Assembly: GCA_017935745.1 (NCBI GenBank)
Contig: JAGBGX010000008.1
Location: 36,415 to 100,414 of the forward strand
Direction of reading: 5' to 3'
DNA: 64,000 nucleotides
Source: Treponema sp.
Lineage (GTDB): Bacteria; Spirochaetota; Spirochaetia; Treponematales; Treponemataceae
Of the stretch, positions 53,579 through 61,044 are shown in pieces. Positions within the stretch are counted from its first letter, which is position 1; every line of letters starts with the position of its first letter. The translations under genes and the position numbers were made by a program. A model generated the notes under the pieces. That model ran no database searches and was not told where the DNA came from. It was given only the letters and a program-made list of their open reading frames with translations.

Positions 53579-54600
53579 TTTGCATCTCCTTTGCACTTTC
53601 TGCCGGAAAGCTTTTTCATGGCTTCATCATCGCTCCGTATGTTTTCGACTGCGTTGAGAAAAAAAGCGGCGAACACGGAAATAAAAAAGCCTGCGAACGT
53701 TACAATGATGCACAGCTTGCCGCGCGACGGCTTTGACTTGCGGTCGGGAATTTCTGCGCGCTCAAGAATCTGGAACACAGGGGAATCGTTTGCTATTTCA
53801 ATCTTGACCATTTCATACTGCGCCTTAAGCTGCTTGTAAATTTCCTCCTGGGCTTCAAGCTCCAGCTTAAGCAAAGATGCTTTCAGTGAAACTTCGCCGA
53901 GCTGCGCCACACTGTACACATCAGACACAGAATGCTCAACATTTTTTATCTGCTGCTGGAGCGCCGTGATTTCCCTGAACGCGGCATTGATATTGCTCTC
54001 AAGATTTTCCTTTTTTAAAAGATTCTTGTCGATTCCAAGGGAAAGGAACACAGACTCAAGATAGTCAACAGAAAAATTAACCACATCACGGGCAAACGCA
54101 GGATCAATGTCCGTGAACTTTACGGTGAACACGCCCGTCTCGTCATCAAAATCAGAAACAAGCATTTTCTTCAGCATATCACGGCATGAAGAGCGCGGAT
54201 GCTTTTCAATGTTCCATTTTTCAATCAGCTTGAATTTGTCAGCAACCGCATCCAGAAGCCCGTTGCTCTGAAGGATATACGATGCAAGAGCGCTGTTTGA
54301 AGAGCCTTTCGCTGCTGATATTCCCGCAAGGCTTGCCAGACCCGCCGCGGACGACCCGAGCAGAGAAGAAAGCGATGATGAATTCTCGCTGTCGTTCACA
54401 AGCATATGAGACTGCACCGTAAACTGATTTGGCATGAATGATTTTTCCGGCGGAAGCTTAAGAGAGACAATGGAAATCACAGCAGAAAAAAGCGCGGACA
54501 CTGCTGTCACGCCGATAATCAGCCTTTTGTGCGCGAGAAGAACTGCAAGCAGATCAATCAGGCTTATCTCGTCATCAGCTTCCTGTTCCTGCAAATTCAT
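53575..54600 (-). CDS. Wzz-type polysaccharide chain-length protein 1
   Basis: 341 residues from ATG 54600, chosen because GGAGGTG lies 6 bases upstream; a GTG at 54609 is possible. Wzz layout: membrane helix 1 (about 25-45, LIIGVTAVSALFSAVISIV), periplasmic coiled coil with the PEDDEISLIDLLAVLLAHKRL-type entry, and membrane helix 2 near the end (LCIIVTFAGFFISVFAAFFLNAVENI). It sets chain length of the exported polymer. It is coupled to the Wza-like gene by a 4-base overlap. Confidence 0.85.
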   Translation of the reverse strand: MNLQEQEADDEISLIDLLAVLLAHKRLIIGVTAVSALFSAVISIVSLKLPPEKSFMPNQFTVQSHMLVNDSENSSSLSSLLGSSAAGLASLAGISAAKGSSNSALASYILQSNGLLDAVADKFKLIEKWNIEKHPRSSCRDMLKKMLVSDFDDETGVFTVKFTDIDPAFARDVVNFSVDYLESVFLSLGIDKNLLKKENLESNINAAFREITALQQQIKNVEHSVSDVYSVAQLGEVSLKASLLKLELEAQEEIYKQLKAQYEMVKIEIANDSPVFQILERAEIPDRKSKPSRGKLCIIVTFAGFFISVFAAFFLNAVENIRSDDEAMKKLSGRKCKGDAK

Positions 54601-54605
54601 ACTAT

Positions 54606-55646
54606 TCACCTCCCGCAGTACCCTGATTCAGCGTGATGTTTTCTATCCAAAAAATGAATGATGCAGAAAAAAGCGGTCACAGCCAGCAAGGCGCATGCCA
54701 AGAGCCTGTTGCATCCATGCGCTTCCATTGCAAGAGCATGCAGCACACACACGCATAAAGCCGCCTGAAATGCAAGCAGAAACAAAAGCATGCGCCAGCA
54801 AGTCAGCCCGAGCCTCATAAGCTTGTGATGCAAATGGCGCCGGTCAGGACTCATACAGTTCCTGTGCTCGCGGAGCCTTCTCCACACAGCGGCAATGCAG
54901 TCTCCCGCGGGAACGGACACAAGGACAGCTGACGCCAGGAATTTTTTTCCGGAAAAATCCGCGCCCGCATCTGCAAGCGGAAGCACAGAGCAGACAAATC
55001 CCAGGAACTGGCTTCCGCCGTCGCCCATAAAAATAAGCGCACGGGGCTTGTTGTACAAAAAAAACGCAAGCACCGCGGAAGCAAGAATGAAGCAGAATGA
55101 CGAGCAGAACGGGGAACAGCTGGCAAAAAATAGTCCATACGAAATAAAAATCAGAATCGAAATTCCCGCGCACAGTCCGTCAGCGCCGTCAATCAGATTG
55201 AATGCGTTTACAATTCCTACAATCCACAGAAATGTTACAATCTTTCCGGTCGCAAAAGGAAGCGCAACTCCGAATACAGACTCAAATGAATATCCGCTGA
55301 AAATAACAATCGCCGCGGAACTGCACTGCGCCAAAAGCTTCACTGGAGCAGACAGATTTTTAAAATCGTCCAGAACACCAAACACAAAAATCATCATGCC
55401 GGAAAAAAACAGCGGCAGCCATCTTCCAGCCGGAAACGAACCGTTCCACGCATACAGCAAAAGGGAAAACACGCATCCGGAAACAAACCCGATTCCTCCA
55501 AGCCGGGGAACATTTCCCTTATGAATCTTGCGCTCGTCCACAGTGTCATACCAGCCTTTTTTTCTGCACAAAAAGATAAGTGCAGCGATAAAAACTGCGC
55601 TCGAAACGAAAGACACCATGCAGTGCAAAAACAATCTCAAGTCCAT
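54606..55646 (-). CDS. WecA/MraY-family sugar-phosphate transferase 1
   Basis: 346 residues from ATG 55646; ATG 55658 is an alternative. About ten membrane helices. Family motifs: VDERKIHKGNVPRLGGIGF, AFNLIDGADGLCAGIS, RALIFMGDGGSQFLGF and SPDRRHLHHKLMRLG. It transfers a sugar-1-phosphate from UDP-sugar to undecaprenyl phosphate, the first lipid-linked step. A poly-G tract lies 36 bases upstream of the ATG, inside the predicted leader. It is the first gene of the wecA-wzz-SLBB operon. Confidence 0.88.
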   Translation of the reverse strand: MDLRLFLHCMVSFVSSAVFIAALIFLCRKKGWYDTVDERKIHKGNVPRLGGIGFVSGCVFSLLLYAWNGSFPAGRWLPLFFSGMMIFVFGVLDDFKNLSAPVKLLAQCSSAAIVIFSGYSFESVFGVALPFATGKIVTFLWIVGIVNAFNLIDGADGLCAGISILIFISYGLFFASCSPFCSSFCFILASAVLAFFLYNKPRALIFMGDGGSQFLGFVCSVLPLADAGADFSGKKFLASAVLVSVPAGDCIAAVWRRLREHRNCMSPDRRHLHHKLMRLGLTCWRMLLFLLAFQAALCVCVLHALAMEAHGCNRLLACALLAVTAFFCIIHFLDRKHHAESGYCGR

Positions 55647-55681
55647 TGTAAGAATCATCTTCCATAAAAAGAGGCTGTTTT

Positions 55682-55690
55682 CCCCCCCCC
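55682..55690 (-). repeat. Poly-G tract (9) in the leader of the first WecA-like gene
   Basis: Nine C on the plus strand, nine G in the mRNA sense. It lies downstream of the TAGACA-17-TATAAT promoter and upstream of the start codon, so slippage would change the 5' leader, not the promoter. Confidence 0.8.
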
Positions 55691-55768
55691 GCACATTTTC
55701 AAAGCAAAACAGAAAACTGACGCAGCAGCAGGAAATTCTGCCCGCTGCTGTCCTCGTTATTGATACGA

Positions 55769-55809
55769 ACAAACGTTATAATTATACGACTTTTAACATT
55801 GTTTGTCTA
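55769..55809. promoter_or_regulatory. Divergent promoter and operator between wecA-like 1 and the XRE gene
   Basis: On the minus strand TAGACA, 17 bases, TATAAT (55809-55781) is a strong promoter for the wecA-wzz-SLBB operon. ACAAAC-GTTA (55769 on) and TAAC-ATT-GTTTGT (to 55806) form an imperfect palindrome spanning it, with TATAATTATA at the centre. This is a likely binding site for the XRE protein encoded next door; binding is inferred. Confidence 0.65.
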
Positions 55810-55845
55810 CGATATATTGAATTATTATTTACGAATAAGCGAAGT

Positions 55846-56160
55846 ATGGATATTTTAGAAACGATCAGAAAGATGCGCCTTGAACGCGGCTGGACAGAAT
55901 ATCAGCTGGCAGAGCATTCAGGACTCACACAGTCAACAATATCTTCGTGGTATAGAAAAAATATGCAGCCGTCCGTTGCCTCGCTTGAGCGGATTTGCAG
56001 CGCATTCAACATAACGCTGTCGCAGTTTTTTGCAGCATCTCCGGCGGAACACGAGCACACGCTTATCCTTACACAGAGGCAGAATGAATTTCTAAAGGAA
56101 TTTTCAAGGCTGAACCACAGGCAGCAGACAGCCGTTCTCGAGCTTATAAAGTCAATCTGA
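55846..56160 (+). CDS. XRE-family transcriptional regulator
   Basis: 104 residues from ATG 55846 (MDILETIRKMRLERGW). An HTH_3 domain (5-60) shows ERGWTEYQLAEHSGLTQSTIS and SLERICSAFNITLSQFFA. The C-terminal 35 residues (LILTQRQNEFLKEFSRLNHRQQTAVLELI) look like a helical oligomerisation segment. It is the only plus-strand gene in the polysaccharide locus and is divergent from the wecA-wzz-SLBB operon, the usual place for a regulator of it. A repressor role is inference. Confidence 0.9.
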   Translation: MDILETIRKMRLERGWTEYQLAEHSGLTQSTISSWYRKNMQPSVASLERICSAFNITLSQFFAASPAEHEHTLILTQRQNEFLKEFSRLNHRQQTAVLELIKSI

Positions 56161-56161
56161 C

Positions 56162-56189
56162 AAAAAAATCCCTGCGCACTGCACAGGGA
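56162..56189 (-). terminator. Terminator after rmlB
   Basis: On the minus strand CCCTGTGC and GCGCAGGG form an 8-base stem (one G-T pair) around AGT, followed by ATTTTTTT. A second hairpin, GTTTGC-AGC-GCAAAC, lies nearer rmlB. It ends the rmlA-rmlC-rmlB operon against the convergent XRE gene. Confidence 0.85.
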
Positions 56190-56233
56190 AATGAATGTTT
56201 TTAGCTTGCAGTTTGCGCTGCAAACAGTTCTAT

Positions 56234-57349
56234 TTACCGGGACGCATAGTTCCTTTCAATCCAGCCCTGGTATTCTCCGCTGAGAATGTGATTCACCCAT
56301 TCAGCATTGCCCAGATACCAGCTGACGGTTTCCTGCAGGCCTTCTTCAAACGTCATCTTGCGCTGCCAGCCAAGCTCGCTCTTTATCTTTGAGCAGTCGA
56401 TTGCATAACGCTTGTCATGGCCGGGACGGTCCTTGACATATGTGATTGTCTTTTCAACCTCGGCAGCGGATTTTCCCGTCCGGGCGCATGTCAGCTCGAT
56501 GACCTTGTGAAGCAGCGTGATGTTCTGCCATTCGTTCTCTCCGCCGATATTGTACTTTTCGCCGGTTCTTCCGTTTTGCACAATAAGCCACACGGCGCGG
56601 TTGTGATCCTCAACATAAATCCAGTCGCGGATATTGTCGCCTTTTCCGTACACAGGAAGCGGTTTTCCGTCGCGGATATTTGAAATCATCAGCGGAAGAA
56701 GCTTTTCAGGAAACTGATACGGCCCGTAGTTGTTCGTGCAGTTTGAAAGCGTGACAGGAAGCCCGTATGTGTGATAATACGCCATGACAATATGGTCGCT
56801 GGAAGCCTTGCTTGCAGAATACGGAGAGCGCGGATCATACGGAGTTGTCTCTGTAAAGAATCCAGTCTCTCCAAGGGAACCGTACACTTCGTCAGTTGAA
56901 ACATGATGAAACAGCACATCGCTGCGCAGGGAGCCGTCCTGATTTTTCCAGCAGTTCCGGGCAACATCAAGCAGCGTAAACGTTCCCATGACGTTTGTGC
57001 GCACAAAGGCTTCCGGGCCGAGAATCGACCGGTCAACATGGCTTTCCGCCGCAAAATGAACAACCGTGTCTATGCTGTATGTACGGAAAATGCGCTCCAT
57101 CGCGCTCCTGTCGCAGATGTCGGCCTTTTCAAAAAAATAGCGTGAGCCGCCGAAACGCTCTTCAACATCCTTGAGCGACTCAAGGTTTCCTGCATACGTA
57201 AGGCAGTCAGCGTTTACGACAGTTCCGCTGAAGCCAGCATCGCCGAACTGTCCGCCCCGGGCAGAAGAAAGTCCGAACAGGTAATGAATGAAATTCGAGC
57301 CTATAAATCCGGCTCCGCCAGTCACAAGAACAGCACGAGGCTTGCGCAT
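56234..57349 (-). CDS. rmlB: dTDP-glucose 4,6-dehydratase
   Basis: 371 residues from ATG 57349, with GGAG 7 bases upstream. NAD-binding GGAGFIGSNFIHYL at the N-terminus, and the YxxxK catalytic pair in SPYSASKASSDHIVMAYY. The insert between the first strand and helix (LSSARGGQFGDAGFSG) is longer than in enteric enzymes. It converts dTDP-glucose to dTDP-4-keto-6-deoxyglucose. Coupled closely to rmlC, 15 bases upstream. Confidence 0.96.
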   Translation of the reverse strand: MRKPRAVLVTGGAGFIGSNFIHYLFGLSSARGGQFGDAGFSGTVVNADCLTYAGNLESLKDVEERFGGSRYFFEKADICDRSAMERIFRTYSIDTVVHFAAESHVDRSILGPEAFVRTNVMGTFTLLDVARNCWKNQDGSLRSDVLFHHVSTDEVYGSLGETGFFTETTPYDPRSPYSASKASSDHIVMAYYHTYGLPVTLSNCTNNYGPYQFPEKLLPLMISNIRDGKPLPVYGKGDNIRDWIYVEDHNRAVWLIVQNGRTGEKYNIGGENEWQNITLLHKVIELTCARTGKSAAEVEKTITYVKDRPGHDKRYAIDCSKIKSELGWQRKMTFEEGLQETVSWYLGNAEWVNHILSGEYQGWIERNYASR

Positions 57350-57364
57350 ACACATCTCCAAACG

Positions 57365-57979
57365 TCAGCCCTGCCAGATTCCCGACAGGCTGAAATATTT
57401 TTTTTCAAATGAAAAACCAGGATGCTCCATGTCCTTTTTGCTTACAAGCGGAACAGCCGGACTGCCTCCAGACTGCTGTGCGGCGCGCTCCCAGCTGATG
57501 CCCAGCACAGGATCATTCCACGGAATTCCGCCTTCGCCCTCCGGGTCGTAAAAATCCGTGCACTTGTATGCAAACACCGCAGTCTCAGAAAGGACATAGA
57601 ATCCGTGGGCAAATCCCTGCGGAATATAAAACTGATTCTGCCTTGTTCCGTCAAGGACAACACCGAAATGCTTTCCAAAGGAAGCGGAGCCGTTCCGCAA
57701 GTCAACAGCAACATCATAGACCTGCCCGGAGACAGCGCGCACAAGCTTTCCCTGCGGATGGCGCGTCTGAAAATGAAGTCCGCGCAGCACGCCCTTTGTT
57801 GAAAAGGACTGGTTGTCCTGCACAAATGTCATGCTCAGCCCGGCAGCAAAAAAATCACGCTCGCTGTAGCTTTCAAAAAAATATCCCCGCTCATCGCCAA
57901 AAACCTTCGGCTGAATTTCATACAGGCCTTCGATTGCGGTTCCATCGTCCGCCGCGCACTTTTTAAACTCAAACGGCAT
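57365..57979 (-). CDS. rmlC: dTDP-4-dehydrorhamnose 3,5-epimerase
   Basis: 204 residues from ATG 57979 (MPFEFKKCAADD); the longer frame up to 58201 runs inside rmlA and is rejected. RmlC cupin marks: RGYFFESYSERDFFAAG, KGVLRGLHFQTRHPQGKLVRA with the catalytic His, and IPQGFAHGFYVLSE. It overlaps rmlA by 11 bases. It makes dTDP-4-keto-rhamnose; no rmlD lies in the window. Confidence 0.95.
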   Translation of the reverse strand: MPFEFKKCAADDGTAIEGLYEIQPKVFGDERGYFFESYSERDFFAAGLSMTFVQDNQSFSTKGVLRGLHFQTRHPQGKLVRAVSGQVYDVAVDLRNGSASFGKHFGVVLDGTRQNQFYIPQGFAHGFYVLSETAVFAYKCTDFYDPEGEGGIPWNDPVLGISWERAAQQSGGSPAVPLVSKKDMEHPGFSFEKKYFSLSGIWQG

Positions 57980-58853
57980 TTCCGCCCTCCGCAATATGCC
58001 GCATATAGTCTCCATAGGCCGTTTTGTACCCTGCCGCAAGCTCATGCAGCTGCTCCCGCGAAATCCAGCCGTTTGCAAAGGCAATCTCTTCAATGCAGGC
58101 AACATACATTCCCTGCCGCTTCTGGATAGTGGCGATATAATTGGACGCTTCCAGCAGGCCGTCATACGTTCCGGTGTCAAGCCACGCCATTCCGCGGCCA
58201 AGAACCTGCACGCTCAGGGAGCCGCGCGCAAGATACTCATTGTTTATTGAAGTGATTTCGATTTCACCGCGGGCAGAAGGCTTTACACCGCATGCTATGC
58301 TGCACACATCGCCTGTATAAAAATACAGTCCGGGAACAGCATAAGAAGACTTGGGAGCGGCAGGCTTTTCCTCTATGCCAAGAACAGTTCCCGTGCTGTC
58401 AAATTCCACAACGCCGTAGCTCTCAGGATTTTTCACCTGATAGCCGAAAATGACGCTGCGTCCGCCCTCTTCAACAGTTTTTCTGGCGCTGCGCAAAATG
58501 CCCGTAAAGCTCTGTCCGTAAAAAATATTGTCCCCAAGAACAAGCGCCGCGCTTTCTCCGCCCAGAAATTTCTTTCCAATGATAAACGCATCGGCAAGCC
58601 CTCTGGGGGATTCCTGCACTTTGTATTCAAATTTCATTCCAAGCCATCCGCCGTCGCCGAACAGATCCCTGAACAGAGGCAAGTCGCGCGGAGTTGAAAT
58701 TATCAGCACTTCCCTGATTCCTGCAAGCATCAGGACTGAAAGCGGATAGTATACCATGGGCTTGTCATACAGCGGAAGAAGCTGCTTCGACACAGACTTT
58801 GTAACCGGATACAGCCGCGTGCCTGAGCCTCCGGCAAGAATGATTCCTTTCAT
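57969..58853 (-). CDS. rmlA: Glucose-1-phosphate thymidylyltransferase
   Basis: 294 residues. Nucleotidyltransferase signature LAGGSGTRLYPVTKSVSKQLLPLYDKP, then LVLGDNIFYGQSF and IEEKPAAPKSSYAVPGLYFY. It makes dTDP-glucose from glucose-1-phosphate and dTTP, the first step of the pathway. First of the rmlA-rmlC-rmlB set, 52 bases after the second WecA-like gene. Confidence 0.96.
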   Translation of the reverse strand: MKGIILAGGSGTRLYPVTKSVSKQLLPLYDKPMVYYPLSVLMLAGIREVLIISTPRDLPLFRDLFGDGGWLGMKFEYKVQESPRGLADAFIIGKKFLGGESAALVLGDNIFYGQSFTGILRSARKTVEEGGRSVIFGYQVKNPESYGVVEFDSTGTVLGIEEKPAAPKSSYAVPGLYFYTGDVCSIACGVKPSARGEIEITSINNEYLARGSLSVQVLGRGMAWLDTGTYDGLLEASNYIATIQKRQGMYVACIEEIAFANGWISREQLHELAAGYKTAYGDYMRHIAEGGNAV

Positions 58854-58905
58854 AAAGCCTCCTGTAAAAAGTCAGTCAGCATACCTCGATGCGCCGCACA
58901 GCAGC

Positions 58906-59982
58906 TCAGCTCTTGGCACGCATTTTGGCCTGATTGGCATAGTGAACGGCTGAAAAAAAGACAAACATGCAGACAAACACAGCCACAAGAAAAATATCGG
59001 CATGGACAGTTTTGATTCCCATGGAAATGCCTGTGCAGATACACAGAAATGCCTGGATAGCCAGCAGCAGCGCAAGAATCTGCGGCCCGCTCAGTCCCAG
59101 ATTCATGAGCTTGTGATGAAGATGCTCCCTGTCCGGGCTCATTATCCCGCGGTGTTCCCGCGTCCGTCTCCATATAGCCGCTATGCAGTCAAACATCGGA
59201 ACAGAAACAAGGTTCAGCGCGATGAGCAGCTTTTTCTGCTCGAAATTTGCTGTAGTCCTGAACAGCGGAAGAACTGCTATCACGAACCCAAGGAACTGGC
59301 TTCCGCCGTCACCCATAAAGATCCGCGCCCTGGGCCTGTTGTACAGAAGAAATCCCGCAACTGAAGCCACAAGAATCAGGCAGACCGCCGCATAGCAGCC
59401 GGGAGCCTGCGTAAAGATAATTCCATACGTGAAGACAGTGAGCACGGAAAGTCCGCCGCACAGCCCGTCAAGTCCGTCAATCAGATTGTAAGCATTGATG
59501 ATTCCGATTATCCAGAAAAAAGTGAACACTGAATCCAGCGGACGCGGCAGTTCAAATGAGAAAAAGCGGCTGAACGTGTATCCGTTCATGACAATAATCA
59601 GCGCTGCCACGCACTGCACAAGCAGCTTAAAAAAAGCATTCAGATCAAGCATATCGTCAGCTATTCCGAAGGCAAAAATGAGAAGCCCGGCAAAAATAAG
59701 CGGCATAAACACCATGCCGGAGTCTTTGTCCGCAACAATGAAAATAAAGCAGCCGACAGCAAAACCCGCGACAAAGCCGATGCTCCCGAGGCGGGGAACC
59801 TGCCCTTTATGGATTTTCCGCTCGTTCACGGAGTCAAACCACTGCCGCTTTGTGCATACACGGATAACGCAGGGGATCAGTATCACGCTGACTAAAAATG
59901 ATACCGCACAGCACGCCCACAGGAGCGGATTGGACAGTACAAAGGCTTTCAGCAAGCCGATAAAACTGCTCAGATTAGACAT
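58906..59982 (-). CDS. WecA/MraY-family sugar-phosphate transferase 2
   Basis: 358 residues, ATG 59982 with AAGGTGGA 6 bases upstream. Same family and motifs as the 55-kb gene: VNERKIHKGQVPRLGSIGFVAGF, AYNLIDGLDGLCGGLSVL, ARIFMGDGGSQFLGFV and SPDREHLHHKLMNLG. The two proteins are clear paralogs. It sits with Wzz-like 2 upstream and rmlA downstream. A run of 12 G lies 43 bases before the ATG. Confidence 0.88.
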   Translation of the reverse strand: MSNLSSFIGLLKAFVLSNPLLWACCAVSFLVSVILIPCVIRVCTKRQWFDSVNERKIHKGQVPRLGSIGFVAGFAVGCFIFIVADKDSGMVFMPLIFAGLLIFAFGIADDMLDLNAFFKLLVQCVAALIIVMNGYTFSRFFSFELPRPLDSVFTFFWIIGIINAYNLIDGLDGLCGGLSVLTVFTYGIIFTQAPGCYAAVCLILVASVAGFLLYNRPRARIFMGDGGSQFLGFVIAVLPLFRTTANFEQKKLLIALNLVSVPMFDCIAAIWRRTREHRGIMSPDREHLHHKLMNLGLSGPQILALLLAIQAFLCICTGISMGIKTVHADIFLVAVFVCMFVFFSAVHYANQAKMRAKS

Positions 59983-60012
59983 TCATATCCACCTTATCTC
60001 TTGCCGGGAGTG

Positions 60013-60036
60013 ATTTTAAACAATCCCCCCCCCCCC
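60013..60036 (-). promoter_or_regulatory. TAAAAT box with a 12-G tract upstream of the second WecA-like gene
   Basis: TAAAAT (60018-60013) faces the gene, and twelve G (60036-60025) occupy most of the spacer where a -35/-10 gap would lie. The -35 position is CAAGCG, a poor match. Changes in G number would shift whatever lies upstream relative to the -10 box. Confidence 0.5.
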
Positions 60037-60069
60037 GCTTGTTTTTTCCTATACAAATGTTCCAGACCG

Positions 60070-60951
60070 CTACTTCCCGTCTTTCCATGCTTTCTTTAGA
60101 AGAGAAGAAGCTTCCTTGTCATTCTTTATATTCTCCACTGCATTTAAGGCAAACGCAAGGAAAACAGACAGAAAAAATGCTGCAAAAGCCACAATGACTA
60201 TTTTCTTTACGCGGCCTAAAGGCACAGGAACTGCAAAACCGTCATCTGCCATAAACACAAATTCAGAATAGCTGCTTTTAAACAGATTGATGCTTGACAC
60301 TGTAGCTTCATAGCTGGCGACAGAGGCAAAAGTATTCTGCTCGGCGGAAGAAACGGACAAAGACTTGTTCTTCGCTATCATTTCCTCTGCAGTGCTGTAC
60401 AGCGCATCAATCTGCGGCATGATAATCGCGGAAATATAATCAGAAGCAGCCTTCACGTACACTTTCATAAAGCGGCCCAAGGCTTCCGCCTTTTCAACAG
60501 GAATTTCGCATTCAACTGAAATATATCCGTCAGAACCTGAAGCTGCCACAGAGAACTGCTTTTTTGCAAAAGCTTCCTTTATGGCCAGATTATACAGTTT
60601 TTCCGAGCTGAATTCAGCCTCGTCAGCAAAAACGGAAAATTCCTTCTGAGCCGAAGAAAAATAGTAGACATTTGTCAAAAAGGAAATTGCTGTCCGCCTC
60701 ACGTCAATATCAATTGTCTCTTTCAGGCTGACAGGAAGCGGCCTCGTGTTCAGATTGTAATAGACAGTCTGGTGCTGCTTTGCAAGCGACGGAACAGCTT
60801 TCGGCAGCACAAAAAAGAAACCCGCAGCAAGAATCACGGCTACCAGCGTTCCTGCAATAATGAGCTTCCGGTACCTGACAACAACTGCAAACAAGTCGAT
60901 CAAGGATATTTCATCATCTGTTTCGCTTACACTTTCAACAACATCATTCAT
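60070..60951 (-). CDS. Wzz-type polysaccharide chain-length protein 2
   Basis: 293 residues from ATG 60951 (MNDVVESVSETDDEISLIDLF). Membrane helices at about 32-52 (KLIIAGTLVAVILAAGFFFVL) and near the end (KIVIVAFAAFFLSVFLAFALNAVENI). The shared DDEISLIDLxAV entry and LNAVENIK end mark it as a paralog of the 53.6-kb protein, though it is shorter. The upstream frame from 60987 lies before the predicted transcript start. Confidence 0.82.
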   Translation of the reverse strand: MNDVVESVSETDDEISLIDLFAVVVRYRKLIIAGTLVAVILAAGFFFVLPKAVPSLAKQHQTVYYNLNTRPLPVSLKETIDIDVRRTAISFLTNVYYFSSAQKEFSVFADEAEFSSEKLYNLAIKEAFAKKQFSVAASGSDGYISVECEIPVEKAEALGRFMKVYVKAASDYISAIIMPQIDALYSTAEEMIAKNKSLSVSSAEQNTFASVASYEATVSSINLFKSSYSEFVFMADDGFAVPVPLGRVKKIVIVAFAAFFLSVFLAFALNAVENIKNDKEASSLLKKAWKDGK

Positions 60952-60958
60952 ATAACAG

Positions 60959-60987
60959 ATTCTATTGCTTTTTGAGAGAAAAGACAA
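60959..60987 (-). promoter_or_regulatory. Leaderless-type promoter of Wzz-like 2
   Basis: TTGTCT, exactly 17 bases, TAGAAT; the -10 box ends 7 bases before the ATG. No Shine-Dalgarno site is visible. Confidence 0.6.
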
Positions 60988-61044
60988 TAGGGCATACCGA
61001 AAAACCTGCCTGCCGGCAGATTCTTCGGTGCGCTGCGGACTCGC

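Noticed and set aside
55760..55782. TTGATA and TATAAT as a plus-strand promoter for the XRE gene
   Set aside because: The spacing is only 11 bases. A TTGTTT-18-TATTAT pair nearer the gene (55799-55828) is a better though weak candidate.
57980..58201. Longer N-terminus of rmlC
   Set aside because: It would lie wholly inside rmlA, and homologs start at MPFEFKK.
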